The notes under the pieces were generated by a model that worked only from the letters and a program-made list of their open reading frames with translations, had not been told where the DNA came from and made no database searches. Both the position numbers and the translations under genes were made by a program. A DNA stretch of 64,000 bases from Pseudomonas sp. AFG_SD02_1510_Pfu_092 (lineage in GTDB: Bacteria; Pseudomonadota; Gammaproteobacteria; Pseudomonadales; Pseudomonadaceae): NCBI RefSeq assembly GCF_003331055.1, contig NZ_PUQD01000009.1, positions 55,995-119,994 on the forward strand, read 5' to 3'. Positions within the stretch are counted from its first letter, which is position 1. Every line of letters starts with the position of its first letter. Of this stretch, positions 1-9,121 are shown in pieces.

Positions 1-37
1 TGGGCTGCGCTATGAGGTACCGGAGATGTATCAATAA
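1..37 (+). CDS. C-terminal tail of an upstream gene (partial)
   Basis: The reading frame starting at base 2 is open from the edge and ends GLRYEVPEMYQ followed by TAA at 35-37, just before the first REP palindrome. Eleven residues are too few to identify. In related ped clusters the gene before the SoxYZ-like carrier encodes a periplasmic, quinoprotein-associated substrate-binding protein. That is a guess from gene order, not from these residues. Confidence 0.4.
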   Translation, partial: GLRYEVPEMYQ

Positions 38-50
38 CACTGGCAAGACC

Positions 51-139
51 CCTGTGGGAGCGGGCGCGCCCGCGAACACGGGCGAAGCCCGTGCCATCCA
101 CCGCGGCGCCTGCTTCGCGGGCATGCCCGCTCCCACAGG
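51..139. repeat. REP palindrome (GTGGGAGCGGG family)
   Basis: The outer arms CCTGTGGGAGCGGGC and GCCCGCTCCCACAGG face each other around an inner hairpin ACGGGCGAAGCCCGT. The same core returns at many other places in this window. It is the common intergenic REP type of the P. putida group. Confidence 0.85.
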
Positions 140-172
140 GGCCTTCTCGCAGTCGGCGAAAAGGAGTTGGTT

Positions 173-940
173 ATGAACTGGCGAGCGGCTTTCCTGCTGG
201 CCTGCTGGATGCCCTGGGCCGGCCAGGCCCTGGCCAGCGAGCCCAGTGCCAACAAGGACCCGGTACCCTCGGTGATGTGGGACTTCTATCACAAACAGCT
301 GCTCGGCCAGGCCGCGTTCGTCTTCGATGAGCGGGTCAAGCTGCTGGCGCCGCCGTTTGCCGAGGACGCCCGCCAGGTGCCGCTGGAGATCGACGCCCGG
401 GCGCTCGGTAGCGAGGTGGTGCGGATTCTCGCCTGGGCCGAACTCAACCCGCTGCCGCGGATTGTCGACTTCCAGCCCGGCGAGCGGGTATTGCCCTGGC
501 TGTCGATCCGCATCCGTATCGAACAGGCCACGCCGCTGCGTGCTGCGGTGCTGACGCGTGACGGCATCTGGCATGTCGGCTCGACCCTGATCGATGCCGC
601 TGGCGGCGGTTGTACCGCGCCCAGCGTGGTACGCACCCAGCCCGGCTGGGAGGAGCACCTCGGCGAAGTGCTGGGCGGGCGCTACCCGCGCGCGGACAGT
701 AGCCGCTTGCGCCTGCAGGTAGCGCACCCGATGGACAATGGCCTGGTCAGCGGCATCCCCGAGTTCTTCCTCAACCACGCCGAGCTGCAGGGCGCCGATG
801 GCCAGCGCCTGGCCAGCCTGGCGCTGTACCCGGCGGTCAGCGAAAACCCCAACCTCGGTTTCGACATCCTTGGCCCAGGGCCGACCCGCCTGGTGTTGCA
901 GGACAACAGCGGCAACCAGTTCGAGGCCGCCGTGCCCTGA
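173..940 (+). CDS. quinoprotein dehydrogenase-associated SoxYZ-like carrier
   Basis: A 255-residue exported protein. ATG at 173 is chosen over the in-frame TTG at 167 because AAGGAG at 161-166 sits six bases before it. The signal peptide is MNWRAAFLLACWMPWAGQALA. The body resembles the fused SoxY/SoxZ-like proteins found next to PQQ alcohol dehydrogenases: an N-terminal SoxY-like half and a C-terminal SoxZ-like half (around residues 165-255, with HPMDNG near residue 186). A single Cys in GGGCTAPS (about residue 146) corresponds to the carrier cysteine of SoxY. SoxYZ carries sulfur intermediates, but the role of this relative beside alcohol dehydrogenases is not known. It is followed closely by the hydrolase and pedH, all on one strand. 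The family call is from memory of the domain pattern and gene order. Confidence 0.75.
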   Translation: MNWRAAFLLACWMPWAGQALASEPSANKDPVPSVMWDFYHKQLLGQAAFVFDERVKLLAPPFAEDARQVPLEIDARALGSEVVRILAWAELNPLPRIVDFQPGERVLPWLSIRIRIEQATPLRAAVLTRDGIWHVGSTLIDAAGGGCTAPSVVRTQPGWEEHLGEVLGGRYPRADSSRLRLQVAHPMDNGLVSGIPEFFLNHAELQGADGQRLASLALYPAVSENPNLGFDILGPGPTRLVLQDNSGNQFEAAVP

Positions 941-976
941 GCGCCGCACCCGATTCCCCGACCAGAGGCCGCCGTG

Positions 977-1921
977 ATGCGTTGCATTCTGCTGTTGCTG
1001 CTGTGCCTGGGCCTGCCGGCCTGGGCCGACCTGAACTATCGGCTCAACCCCCGGCAGATCGCCGAGGGCACCTGGCTACTGGAGGGCAGCACCGACAATT
1101 TCGCCAAGGATAACGGTGGCAACATCGTCAACACGGCATTCATCGCCACCGAAAGCGGCGTGCTGGTGATCGACAGCGGGCCGTCGAAACGCTACGGCGA
1201 AGCCTTGCGCCAGGCCATTGCCACGGTCACCGACAAGCCGGTGAGCGAAGTGTTGCTGACCCATCATCACCCCGACCATGTGCTGGGCAACCAGGCGTTT
1301 GCCGATGTGCCCGTCGGCGCCCTGGCCGGCACGGGCGAGCTGTTGCGCCAGCAGGGTGAGGCGATGGCCGAGAACATGTACCGCCTGGTCGGCGACTGGA
1401 TGCGTGGCACCGAGGTGGTGCTGCCGACGCGGGTGCTAGAGCCGGGCATTCGCGAGGTTGGCGGGCACCGCCTGCGGCTGCTGGCGCTGGGCGGGCATAC
1501 CGGCGCCGACCTGGCGATTCTCGATGAAACCACCGGCGTGCTGTTCGCCGGCGACCTGGTGTTCTACCAGCGTGCCCTGACCACGCCGAACAGCCCGGGC
1601 CTGGAGGTGTGGCTGCAGGACCTGGACACCTTGCAGGCGCTGCCCTGGAAGCAGCTGGTACCCGGCCACGGCCCGGTCGCCAGCGATGCCCGGCCGTTTG
1701 CCCAGATGCGCGACTACCTGGGCTGGCTGGACGGGCTGATGCGCGACGGTGCTGCGCGCGGCGATGACATGGCCGAGATGATCCGCAGGCCGATCCCCGA
1801 GCGGTTTGCCGGCATCAGCCTGACGCGCTACGAGTTGATTCGCAGTGTCAGCCATCTGTACCCGCGCTACGAACGCCAGCAACTGCGGCGCGTGGACGCC
1901 AGCCCCATACCAAGGAACTAG
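977..1921 (+). CDS. quinoprotein-associated metallo-beta-lactamase-fold hydrolase
   Basis: A 314-residue protein with a clear signal peptide ([17 protein letters not shown]), so probably periplasmic. ATG at 977 is preferred to the GTG at 974. The zinc motif [10 protein letters not shown] places His96, His98, Asp100 and His101. Further metal ligands lie in LGGHTGADL and in [10 protein letters not shown], and VPGHGP near the C-terminal third supplies the last His. These are the hallmarks of the metallo-beta-lactamase fold. Members beside PQQ dehydrogenases form a distinct group (quinoprotein relay-type hydrolases) without a proven substrate. The gene follows the SoxYZ-like carrier by 36 bases and precedes pedH, which suggests shared function in quinoprotein maturation or thiol/sulfur chemistry. 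That is inference. Confidence 0.8.
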   Translation: MRCILLLLLCLGLPAWADLNYRLNPRQIAEGTWLLEGSTDNFAKDNGGNIVNTAFIATESGVLVIDSGPSKRYGEALRQAIATVTDKPVSEVLLTHHHPDHVLGNQAFADVPVGALAGTGELLRQQGEAMAENMYRLVGDWMRGTEVVLPTRVLEPGIREVGGHRLRLLALGGHTGADLAILDETTGVLFAGDLVFYQRALTTPNSPGLEVWLQDLDTLQALPWKQLVPGHGPVASDARPFAQMRDYLGWLDGLMRDGAARGDDMAEMIRRPIPERFAGISLTRYELIRSVSHLYPRYERQQLRRVDASPIPRN

Positions 1922-1970
1922 AAAACTCCGTACTCCTGGCAATTGTTGGCAAACAGGCCGCGACCAAGAA

Positions 1971-1998
1971 TTCCCGGCACACCGGGAAATTTTCCCGG
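1971..1998. promoter_or_regulatory. candidate operator upstream of pedH: TTCCCGG repeats
   Basis: TTCCCGG occurs at 1971-1977 and again at 1992-1998, exactly 21 bases apart, with the inverted copy CCGGGAA at 1982-1988 between them. Direct copies two helical turns apart suit a dimeric LuxR-type response regulator such as PedR2/AgmR, known to control these alcohol dehydrogenases. The site lies 30-57 bases before the pedH start, so it could also overlap or follow the transcription start. Confidence 0.4.
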
Positions 1999-2027
1999 AC
2001 ACAACAAAAACTCCAAAGGTAGCCGTC

Positions 2028-3812
2028 ATGACCCGATCCCCACGTCGTCCCGTGTTCGCCGTGAGCCTGGTGCTCAGCGCCATGCTGCTTGCCAATGCGG
2101 CGCACGCTGCTGTCAGCAATGAAGAAATCCTCCAGGACCCGAAGAACCCGCAGCAGATCGTGACCAACGGCCTGGGTGTGCAGGGTCAGCGCTACAGCCC
2201 GCTGGACATGCTCAACAGCAACAACGTCAAGGAACTGCGGCCGGTCTGGGCGTTCTCGTTCGGCGGCGAGAAGCAGCGCGGCCAGCAGGCTCAGCCGCTG
2301 GTCAAGGACGGCGTGATGTACCTCACCGGCTCCTATTCGCGGGTGTTCGCCGTGGATGCGCGCACCGGCAAGAAGCTGTGGCAATACGATGCGCGCCTGC
2401 CCGATGACATCCGCCCGTGCTGCGACGTGATCAACCGTGGTGTGGCGCTGTACGGCGACCTGGTGTTCTTCGGCACCCTCGATGCCAAGCTGGTGGCGCT
2501 GAACAAGGACACCGGCAAGGTGGTGTGGAGCAAGAAGGTCGCTGACCACAAGGAAGGCTACTCCATCAGCGCCGCGCCGATGATCGTCAACGGCAAGCTG
2601 ATCACCGGCGTCGCCGGTGGCGAATTCGGCGTGGTCGGCAAGATCCAGGCCTACAACCCGGAGAACGGCGAGCTGCTGTGGATGCGCCCGACCGTGGAAG
2701 GGCACATGGGCTACGTGTACAAGGATGGCAAAGCCATCGAGAACGGTATTTCCGGCGGCGAGGCGGGCAAGACCTGGCCTGGCGACCTGTGGAAGACCGG
2801 CGGTGCGGCCCCTTGGCTGGGCGGCTACTACGACCCGGAAACCAACCTGATCCTTTTCGGTACCGGCAACCCGGCACCGTGGAACTCGCACCTGCGCCCG
2901 GGCGACAACCTGTACTCCTCGTCGCGCCTGGCGCTGAACCCGGACGACGGCACCATCAAGTGGCACTTCCAGAGCACGCCGCATGACGGCTGGGACTTCG
3001 ACGGCGTCAACGAGCTGATCTCGTTCAACTACAAGGACGGCGGCAAAGAGGTCAAGGCCGCCGCCACCGCCGACCGCAACGGCTTCTTCTACGTCCTGGA
3101 CCGCACCAACGGCAAGTTCATCCGTGGTTTCCCGTTCGTCGACAAGATCACCTGGGCCACCGGCCTGGACAAGGACGGCCGGCCGATCTACAACGAAGCC
3201 AGCCGCCCCGGTGCACCAGGCAGCGAGGCCAAGGGCAGCTCGGTGTTCGTCGCCCCGGCCTTCCTCGGCGCCAAGAACTGGATGCCGATGGCCTACAACA
3301 AGGACACCGGCCTGTTCTATGTGCCTTCCAACGAGTGGGGCATGGACATCTGGAACGAAGGCATCGCCTACAAGAAGGGCGCGGCGTTCCTCGGTGCCGG
3401 CTTCACCATCAAGCCGCTCAACGAAGACTACATCGGCGTGCTGCGTGCCATCGACCCGGTCAGCGGCAAGGAAGTGTGGCGCCACAAGAACTTCGCGCCG
3501 CTGTGGGGCGGGGTGCTGACCACCAAGGGCAACCTGGTGTTCACCGGCACGCCGGAGGGCTTCCTGCAGGCGTTCAACGCCAAGACCGGCGACAAGGTCT
3601 GGGAGTTCCAGACCGGTTCCGGCGTGCTCGGTTCGCCAGTGACCTGGGAAATGGACGGCGAGCAGTACGTGTCGGTGGTCTCCGGCTGGGGCGGCGCGGT
3701 ACCGCTGTGGGGCGGCGAAGTGGCCAAGCGGGTCAAGGACTTCAACCAGGGCGGCATGCTCTGGACCTTCAAGCTGCCCAAGCAGCTGCAAACCGCCAGC
3801 GCCAAGCGCTGA
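2028..3812 (+). CDS. pedH: lanthanide-type PQQ-dependent alcohol dehydrogenase PedH
   Basis: A 594-residue periplasmic quinoprotein that oxidises alcohols and aldehydes and passes electrons to a cytochrome c. The start at 2028 gives a signal peptide ending ANAAHA before AVSNEE; the frame is open further upstream but without signal-peptide character. The adjacent cysteines in RPCCDV are the disulfide that caps PQQ. Repeated tryptophan-docking motifs (for example [32 protein letters not shown]) indicate the eight-bladed propeller. In GWDFDGVNE, Asp323 is the catalytic base and Asp325, two residues on, is the extra acidic ligand found in lanthanide-dependent enzymes; calcium enzymes have a small residue there. 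In P. putida KT2440 the matching enzyme is induced by and needs rare-earth ions. It is followed by two hairpins and pedI. Confidence 0.93.
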   Translation: MTRSPRRPVFAVSLVLSAMLLANAAHAAVSNEEILQDPKNPQQIVTNGLGVQGQRYSPLDMLNSNNVKELRPVWAFSFGGEKQRGQQAQPLVKDGVMYLTGSYSRVFAVDARTGKKLWQYDARLPDDIRPCCDVINRGVALYGDLVFFGTLDAKLVALNKDTGKVVWSKKVADHKEGYSISAAPMIVNGKLITGVAGGEFGVVGKIQAYNPENGELLWMRPTVEGHMGYVYKDGKAIENGISGGEAGKTWPGDLWKTGGAAPWLGGYYDPETNLILFGTGNPAPWNSHLRPGDNLYSSSRLALNPDDGTIKWHFQSTPHDGWDFDGVNELISFNYKDGGKEVKAAATADRNGFFYVLDRTNGKFIRGFPFVDKITWATGLDKDGRPIYNEASRPGAPGSEAKGSSVFVAPAFLGAKNWMPMAYNKDTGLFYVPSNEWGMDIWNEGIAYKKGAAFLGAGFTIKPLNEDYIGVLRAIDPVSGKEVWRHKNFAPLWGGVLTTKGNLVFTGTPEGFLQAFNAKTGDKVWEFQTGSGVLGSPVTWEMDGEQYVSVVSGWGGAVPLWGGEVAKRVKDFNQGGMLWTFKLPKQLQTASAKR

Positions 3813-3822
3813 CCCCACGCCT

Positions 3823-3856
3823 GCCGCTTGCCGCCAGCCATCCGGCGGCAAGCGGC
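3823..3856 (+). terminator. strong hairpin after pedH
   Basis: GCCGCTTGCCGCC at 3823-3835 pairs perfectly with GGCGGCAAGCGGC at 3844-3856 across an eight-base loop. There is no T-run, so it may stabilise the pedH 3' end rather than terminate by itself. Confidence 0.6.
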
Positions 3857-3875
3857 CCTACTACCAAATGACGAG

Positions 3876-3920
3876 AGCCCCGCTGCCAACGATGCATTCG
3901 CCCGGCAGGCGGGGCTTTTT
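3876..3920 (+). terminator. intrinsic terminator before pedI
   Basis: AGCCCCGC and GCGGGGCT form the stem, helped by TGCC/GGCA inside, and are followed by a run of T at 3916-3920. This is a classical rho-independent terminator and suggests pedI has its own promoter or depends on readthrough. Confidence 0.75.
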
Positions 3921-3973
3921 ACCATCGGTCCATCGCCTGTCGCCAGACAGGCATCGACCCGCAGAGGCTCAGC

Positions 3974-5494
<1,521 letters not shown>

Positions 5495-5528
5495 CGCCTG
5501 GAATGGCCTCGGGGGCTGCTTTGCAGCC

Positions 5529-5611
5529 CATCGCCGGCAAGCCAGCTCCCACAGGGATCGCAGGAATTCCAGACCTGTGTAGTACCTGTGGGAGCTGGCT
5601 TGCCGGCGATG
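5529..5611. repeat. perfect 27-base inverted repeat
   Basis: The arm at 5529-5555 (ending AGCTCCCACAGG) is repeated in perfect inverted form at 5585-5611 (starting CCTGTGGGAGCT), around a 29-base spacer. It is a REP pair with a CATCGCCGGCAAGCC outer part, and probably also separates pedI transcription from pqqA. Confidence 0.85.
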
Positions 5612-5763
5612 AGGCCAGGGCAGCAACACATTGCTCCTCGGCTTTCGCTGCCTTCCTACCAACGCACCCCGCCAATCAGTCCCAAAGTAGCATTCGGCCC
5701 CGCCGCCCCTCGTGCATTAATGCCTGTACCGGAATCGCCCGGCACAAGAAGAGGACATGCCCC

Positions 5764-5835
5764 ATGTGGACCAAACCCGCGTTTACCGACCTGCGTATCG
5801 GCTTCGAAGTGACGATGTACTTCGCCAACCGTTGA
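5764..5835 (+). CDS. pqqA: PqqA, precursor peptide of the cofactor PQQ
   Basis: A 23-residue peptide beginning [11 protein letters not shown], nearly identical to the PqqA of Pseudomonas pqq operons. Glu15 and Tyr19 in FEVTMYF are the two residues that PqqE cross-links and that become the PQQ skeleton. GAGGAC at 5751-5756 is the ribosome binding site. It is followed by a strong hairpin and then pqqD. The genes pqqB, pqqC and pqqE are not nearby, so this looks like a second, accessory precursor gene next to the enzymes that use the cofactor; the main operon is expected elsewhere in the genome. Confidence 0.93.
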   Translation: MWTKPAFTDLRIGFEVTMYFANR

Positions 5836-5840
5836 TACCT

Positions 5841-5867
5841 GCCCGGCCATCGACACGGTGGCCGGGC
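5841..5867 (+). terminator. hairpin between pqqA and pqqD
   Basis: GCCCGGCCA at 5841-5849 pairs with TGGCCGGGC at 5859-5867 across nine bases, starting only five bases after the pqqA stop and without a T-run. Partial termination or mRNA protection here would give more pqqA than downstream message, as is known for ordinary pqq operons. Confidence 0.65.
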
Positions 5868-5878
5868 CCTGATTGCAG

Positions 5879-6160
5879 ATGCCGCCGGTGAAGCTGATCG
5901 AGTGTGACCAGGCCTTGTCGTTGCGCCGGGGGTTCCGCCTGTGCTGGGAACACCGCCAGGCCTGCCACGTGCTGCAGCACCCCGCGGGCGTCATCGAACT
6001 CAACGCCAGTGCCGGCTGGGTGCTCGAGCTGCTCGACGGCCAGCGCAGCGTGGCCGCGGTCATCGAGCGCCTGGCCCAGCGTTTTCCCGGCGCGCCGGGG
6101 CTCGCCGAAGATGTCCTGGCGTTTCTCGAGGTGGCCCGCGCCAAGTCCTGGGTCGAGTGA
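5879..6160 (+). CDS. pqqD: PqqD, peptide chaperone of PQQ synthesis (second copy)
   Basis: A 93-residue protein of the usual PqqD length. PqqD binds the PqqA peptide and presents it to the radical-SAM enzyme PqqE. The family pattern is visible: an N-terminal strand (KLIECDQALSLRRGFRLCWE), LNASAGWVLELLDGQRSV in the middle, and a helical end with DVLAFLEVARAKSWV. The ATG at 5879 is chosen over TTG at 5873. Together with the pqqA just upstream it forms a two-gene precursor and chaperone cassette; this matches the extra pqqD copy described near pedH in P. putida. Confidence 0.9.
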   Translation: MPPVKLIECDQALSLRRGFRLCWEHRQACHVLQHPAGVIELNASAGWVLELLDGQRSVAAVIERLAQRFPGAPGLAEDVLAFLEVARAKSWVE

Positions 6161-6249
6161 GCCGCTGCCCCGCTTTGGTCTGGTTGCTTTCGCTGCGGGA
6201 TGCTTTACGCTGGCGCTTATCTTCCAGAACAAGAACAACAGGCTTCCCG

Positions 6250-7413
6250 ATGAGCCAGAGTTTCAGCCCGCTTCGCAAATTCGTTTCGCCTGAGATCATC
6301 TTCGGTGCCGGCTGCCGGCATAACGTCGCCAACTACGCCAAAACCTTCGGCGCGCGCAAGGTGCTGGTGGTCAGCGACCCCGGCGTGATCGCCGCCGGCT
6401 GGGTGGCGGATGTCGAGGCCAGCCTGCAGGCCCAGGGCATCGACTACTGCCTGTACAGCGCCGTGTCGCCCAACCCACGGGTCGAAGAGGTGATGCTCGG
6501 CGCCGAGATCTACCGGCACAACCACTGTGATGTGATCGTCGCGGTCGGTGGCGGCAGCCCGATGGATTGCGGCAAGGCCATCGGCATCGTGGTCGCCCAC
6601 GGGCGCAGCATCCTCGAGTTCGAAGGGGTGGACATGATCCGCGTGCCCAGCCCGCCGCTGATCCTCATCCCGACCACTGCCGGCACCTCGGCGGACGTGT
6701 CGCAGTTCGTGATCATCTCCAACCAGCAGGAACGCATGAAGTTTTCCATCGTCAGCAAGGCGGTGGTGCCGGATGTGTCGCTGATCGACCCGCAGACCAC
6801 CCTGAGCATGGACCCGTTCCTGTCGGCCTGCACCGGCATCGATGCGCTGGTGCATGCCATCGAAGCGTTCGTCTCCACCGGGCATGGCCCGCTGACCGAC
6901 CCGCACGCGCTGGAAGCCATGCGCCTGATCAACGGCAATTTGGTGGCGATGATCGCCAACCCTACCGATATTGCCCTGCGCGAGAAGATCATGCTGGGTA
7001 GCATGCAGGCCGGGCTGGCCTTCTCCAATGCGATTCTGGGCGCGGTTCATGCCATGTCGCACAGCCTGGGCGGCTTCCTCGACCTGCCGCATGGCTTGTG
7101 CAATGCTGTGCTGGTGGAACATGTGGTGGCGTTCAACTACAGCTCGGCGCCGGAGCGTTTCAAGGTGATTGCCGAAGTGCTCGGCATCGACTGCCGCGGC
7201 CTCAACCACCGGCAAATCTGCGGGCGCCTGGTGGAGCACCTGATCGCCCTGAAGCGGGCCATCGGCTTCCACGAAACCCTGGGCCTGCATGGCGTGCGCA
7301 CCTCCGACATTCCGTTCCTGTCGCAACATGCGATGGACGACCCGTGCATCCTCACCAACCCGCGTGCGTCGAGCCAGCGTGATGTCGAGGTGGTGTATGG
7401 CGAGGCCCTCTGA
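6250..7413 (+). CDS. ercA: iron-containing alcohol dehydrogenase (ErcA/YiaY-like)
   Basis: A 387-residue group III alcohol dehydrogenase. The frame is open upstream, but the natural start is MSQSFSPLRKFVSPEIIFGAG at 6250. GGGSPMDCGKAIG is the nucleotide-binding turn. The iron ligands lie in DALVHAIEAF and in GAVHAMSHSLGGFLDLPHG. In P. aeruginosa the ErcA homologue is needed for regulation of ethanol oxidation together with ErcS kinases rather than as a main catabolic enzyme. Here the gene overlaps the next kinase gene by 17 bases, which fits that regulatory partnership. Confidence 0.88.
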   Translation: MSQSFSPLRKFVSPEIIFGAGCRHNVANYAKTFGARKVLVVSDPGVIAAGWVADVEASLQAQGIDYCLYSAVSPNPRVEEVMLGAEIYRHNHCDVIVAVGGGSPMDCGKAIGIVVAHGRSILEFEGVDMIRVPSPPLILIPTTAGTSADVSQFVIISNQQERMKFSIVSKAVVPDVSLIDPQTTLSMDPFLSACTGIDALVHAIEAFVSTGHGPLTDPHALEAMRLINGNLVAMIANPTDIALREKIMLGSMQAGLAFSNAILGAVHAMSHSLGGFLDLPHGLCNAVLVEHVVAFNYSSAPERFKVIAEVLGIDCRGLNHRQICGRLVEHLIALKRAIGFHETLGLHGVRTSDIPFLSQHAMDDPCILTNPRASSQRDVEVVYGEAL

Positions 7414-9067
7414 CGAGCAGCAGCGGGCGCTGGCCGGGCTGCTGGGGCTGGGTGACCACTCCGCGCGCAAGAGCCATTACCCGGAACTGGCGGCGCGCCT
7501 GGACGAACTGGAAGCCGAGCGCAACCGCTACAAATGGCTGTTCGAAAACGCTGTCCACGGGATTTTCCAGGCCAGCCTGCAGGACGGCATGCGTGCCGCC
7601 AACCCGGCGTTGGCGCGCATGCTCGGTTACGACGACCCGCAACAGGTACTGTTTTCGCTGACCGACCTGGCCGCCAACCTGTTTGTCGGCGGCGCCGAAG
7701 AGCTGCAGGCGATTACCGCGACCCTCGCCTGTGAACGCAGCCTGCATGGCTATGAAACGCGCTTGCGGCGCAGGGACGGCAGCCATCTCGACGTACTGAT
7801 GAACCTGTTGCTCAAGCCCGGCCACGAAGGACTGGTGGAAGGCTTCGTGGCCGACATCACCGAACGCAAGCTGGCCCAGCAGCGCCTGCAGCAGCTCAAT
7901 GACGAACTCGAGCAGCGGGTCGCTGCGCGTACCGATGAACTGCTCGAGGCCCGCGACGCGGCGCAGATGGCCAATCGCAGCAAGGACAAATACCTCGCCG
8001 CCGCCAGCCATGACCTGCTGCAACCGCTGAATGCCGCACGGCTGCTGATCTCCACCTTGCGCGAACGGCCGCTGCCAGACGCGGAAAAGGTACTGGTGGA
8101 GCGTACCCATCAGGCCCTGGAAGGCGCCGAAGACCTGCTGACCGACCTGCTCGACATTTCCCGCCTTGACCAGGCGGCGGTCAAACCGGATGTGGCGCTG
8201 TACCGCCTCGACGAACTGTTCGGGCCACTGGTTTCGGAGTTTCGTTCGGTGGCCGACGCGGCCGGCCTGAAGTTGCGCGCGCGCATCGGCGACTACGCCA
8301 TCAGCACTGACCTGCGGCTGATGACCCGCATTCTGCGCAACTTTCTCAGCAACGCCTGCCGCTACACCGACCACGGCGGCATCCTGCTGGGCGCCAGGCG
8401 GCGTGGCCAGCACCTGCGCCTGGAGGTGTGGGACAGCGGGCGCGGCATTGCCGCCGACCGGCTGCAGGATATTTTCCTCGAGTTCAACCAGCTGGACGTC
8501 GGCCGCGCCGCTGATCGCAAGGGCGTGGGCCTGGGGCTGGCCATCGTCGAACGGATCGCCAAGATTCTCGGCTACCGGGTGGCGGTGCGCTCGTGGCCGG
8601 GGCGTGGCTCGATGTTCAGCATCGAGGTGCCGATCGGCGAAGCCATGCCGCTGCCTGTGCACCAGGCAGCGCCGCAGCCGGGCACTGGCAACCCGTTACC
8701 GGGGCGCCGCCTGCTGGTGCTGGACAATGAAGTGAGCATTCTCGAAAGCATGGGTGCACTGCTCGGGCAGTGGGGCTGCGAAGTGGTGACCGCGACCGAC
8801 CAGGCGGGGGCCTTGCTGGCGTTGCAGGGGCGCGCACCGGAATTGATCCTGGCGGATTTCCACCTGGACCACGGCGTGGTCGGCTGCGAGGTGGTCAGGC
8901 ACTTGCGCGAACATTTTACCAGCGCCATTCCCGCAGTGATCATTACCGCCGACCGCAGCGATCAGTGCCGACGCGCCTTGGCCAAGCTTGGCGCGCCGTT
9001 GCTGAACAAACCGGTCAAGCCGGGGAAACTGCGCGCGGTGTTGAGCCAGCTGCTGGGCCAGGCCTGA
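7397..9067 (+). CDS. hybrid sensor histidine kinase/response regulator (ErcS-like)
   Basis: A 556-residue cytoplasmic protein without membrane segments. The ATG at 7397 lies inside the end of ercA. A PAS domain covers about residues 40-165 (YKWLFENAVHGIFQ through EGFVADITERK), followed by a coiled coil, a HisKA box with His205 in AAASHDLLQPL, a HATPase domain (NFLSNACRYT, DSGRGI, GVGLGLAIV) and a C-terminal receiver whose phosphorylated residue is Asp487 in ILADFHLDHG, with Lys in LLNKPVKP. The closest known type is the soluble ErcS' group that works in the ethanol-oxidation control circuit of pseudomonads. The overlap with ercA suggests coupled translation. Confidence 0.87.
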   Translation: MARPSDEQQRALAGLLGLGDHSARKSHYPELAARLDELEAERNRYKWLFENAVHGIFQASLQDGMRAANPALARMLGYDDPQQVLFSLTDLAANLFVGGAEELQAITATLACERSLHGYETRLRRRDGSHLDVLMNLLLKPGHEGLVEGFVADITERKLAQQRLQQLNDELEQRVAARTDELLEARDAAQMANRSKDKYLAAASHDLLQPLNAARLLISTLRERPLPDAEKVLVERTHQALEGAEDLLTDLLDISRLDQAAVKPDVALYRLDELFGPLVSEFRSVADAAGLKLRARIGDYAISTDLRLMTRILRNFLSNACRYTDHGGILLGARRRGQHLRLEVWDSGRGIAADRLQDIFLEFNQLDVGRAADRKGVGLGLAIVERIAKILGYRVAVRSWPGRGSMFSIEVPIGEAMPLPVHQAAPQPGTGNPLPGRRLLVLDNEVSILESMGALLGQWGCEVVTATDQAGALLALQGRAPELILADFHLDHGVVGCEVVRHLREHFTSAIPAVIITADRSDQCRRALAKLGAPLLNKPVKPGKLRAVLSQLLGQA

Positions 9068-9121
9068 TACCAGCAGCGGGTTGGTCGAGGCACGGCGGGA
9101 CAGGCGATTGCCAATTGCCGA

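Noticed and set aside
1848..3851. 667-codon open frame on the minus strand opposite pedH
   Set aside because: Shadow of codon bias in the high-GC plus-strand gene; no start context or family features.
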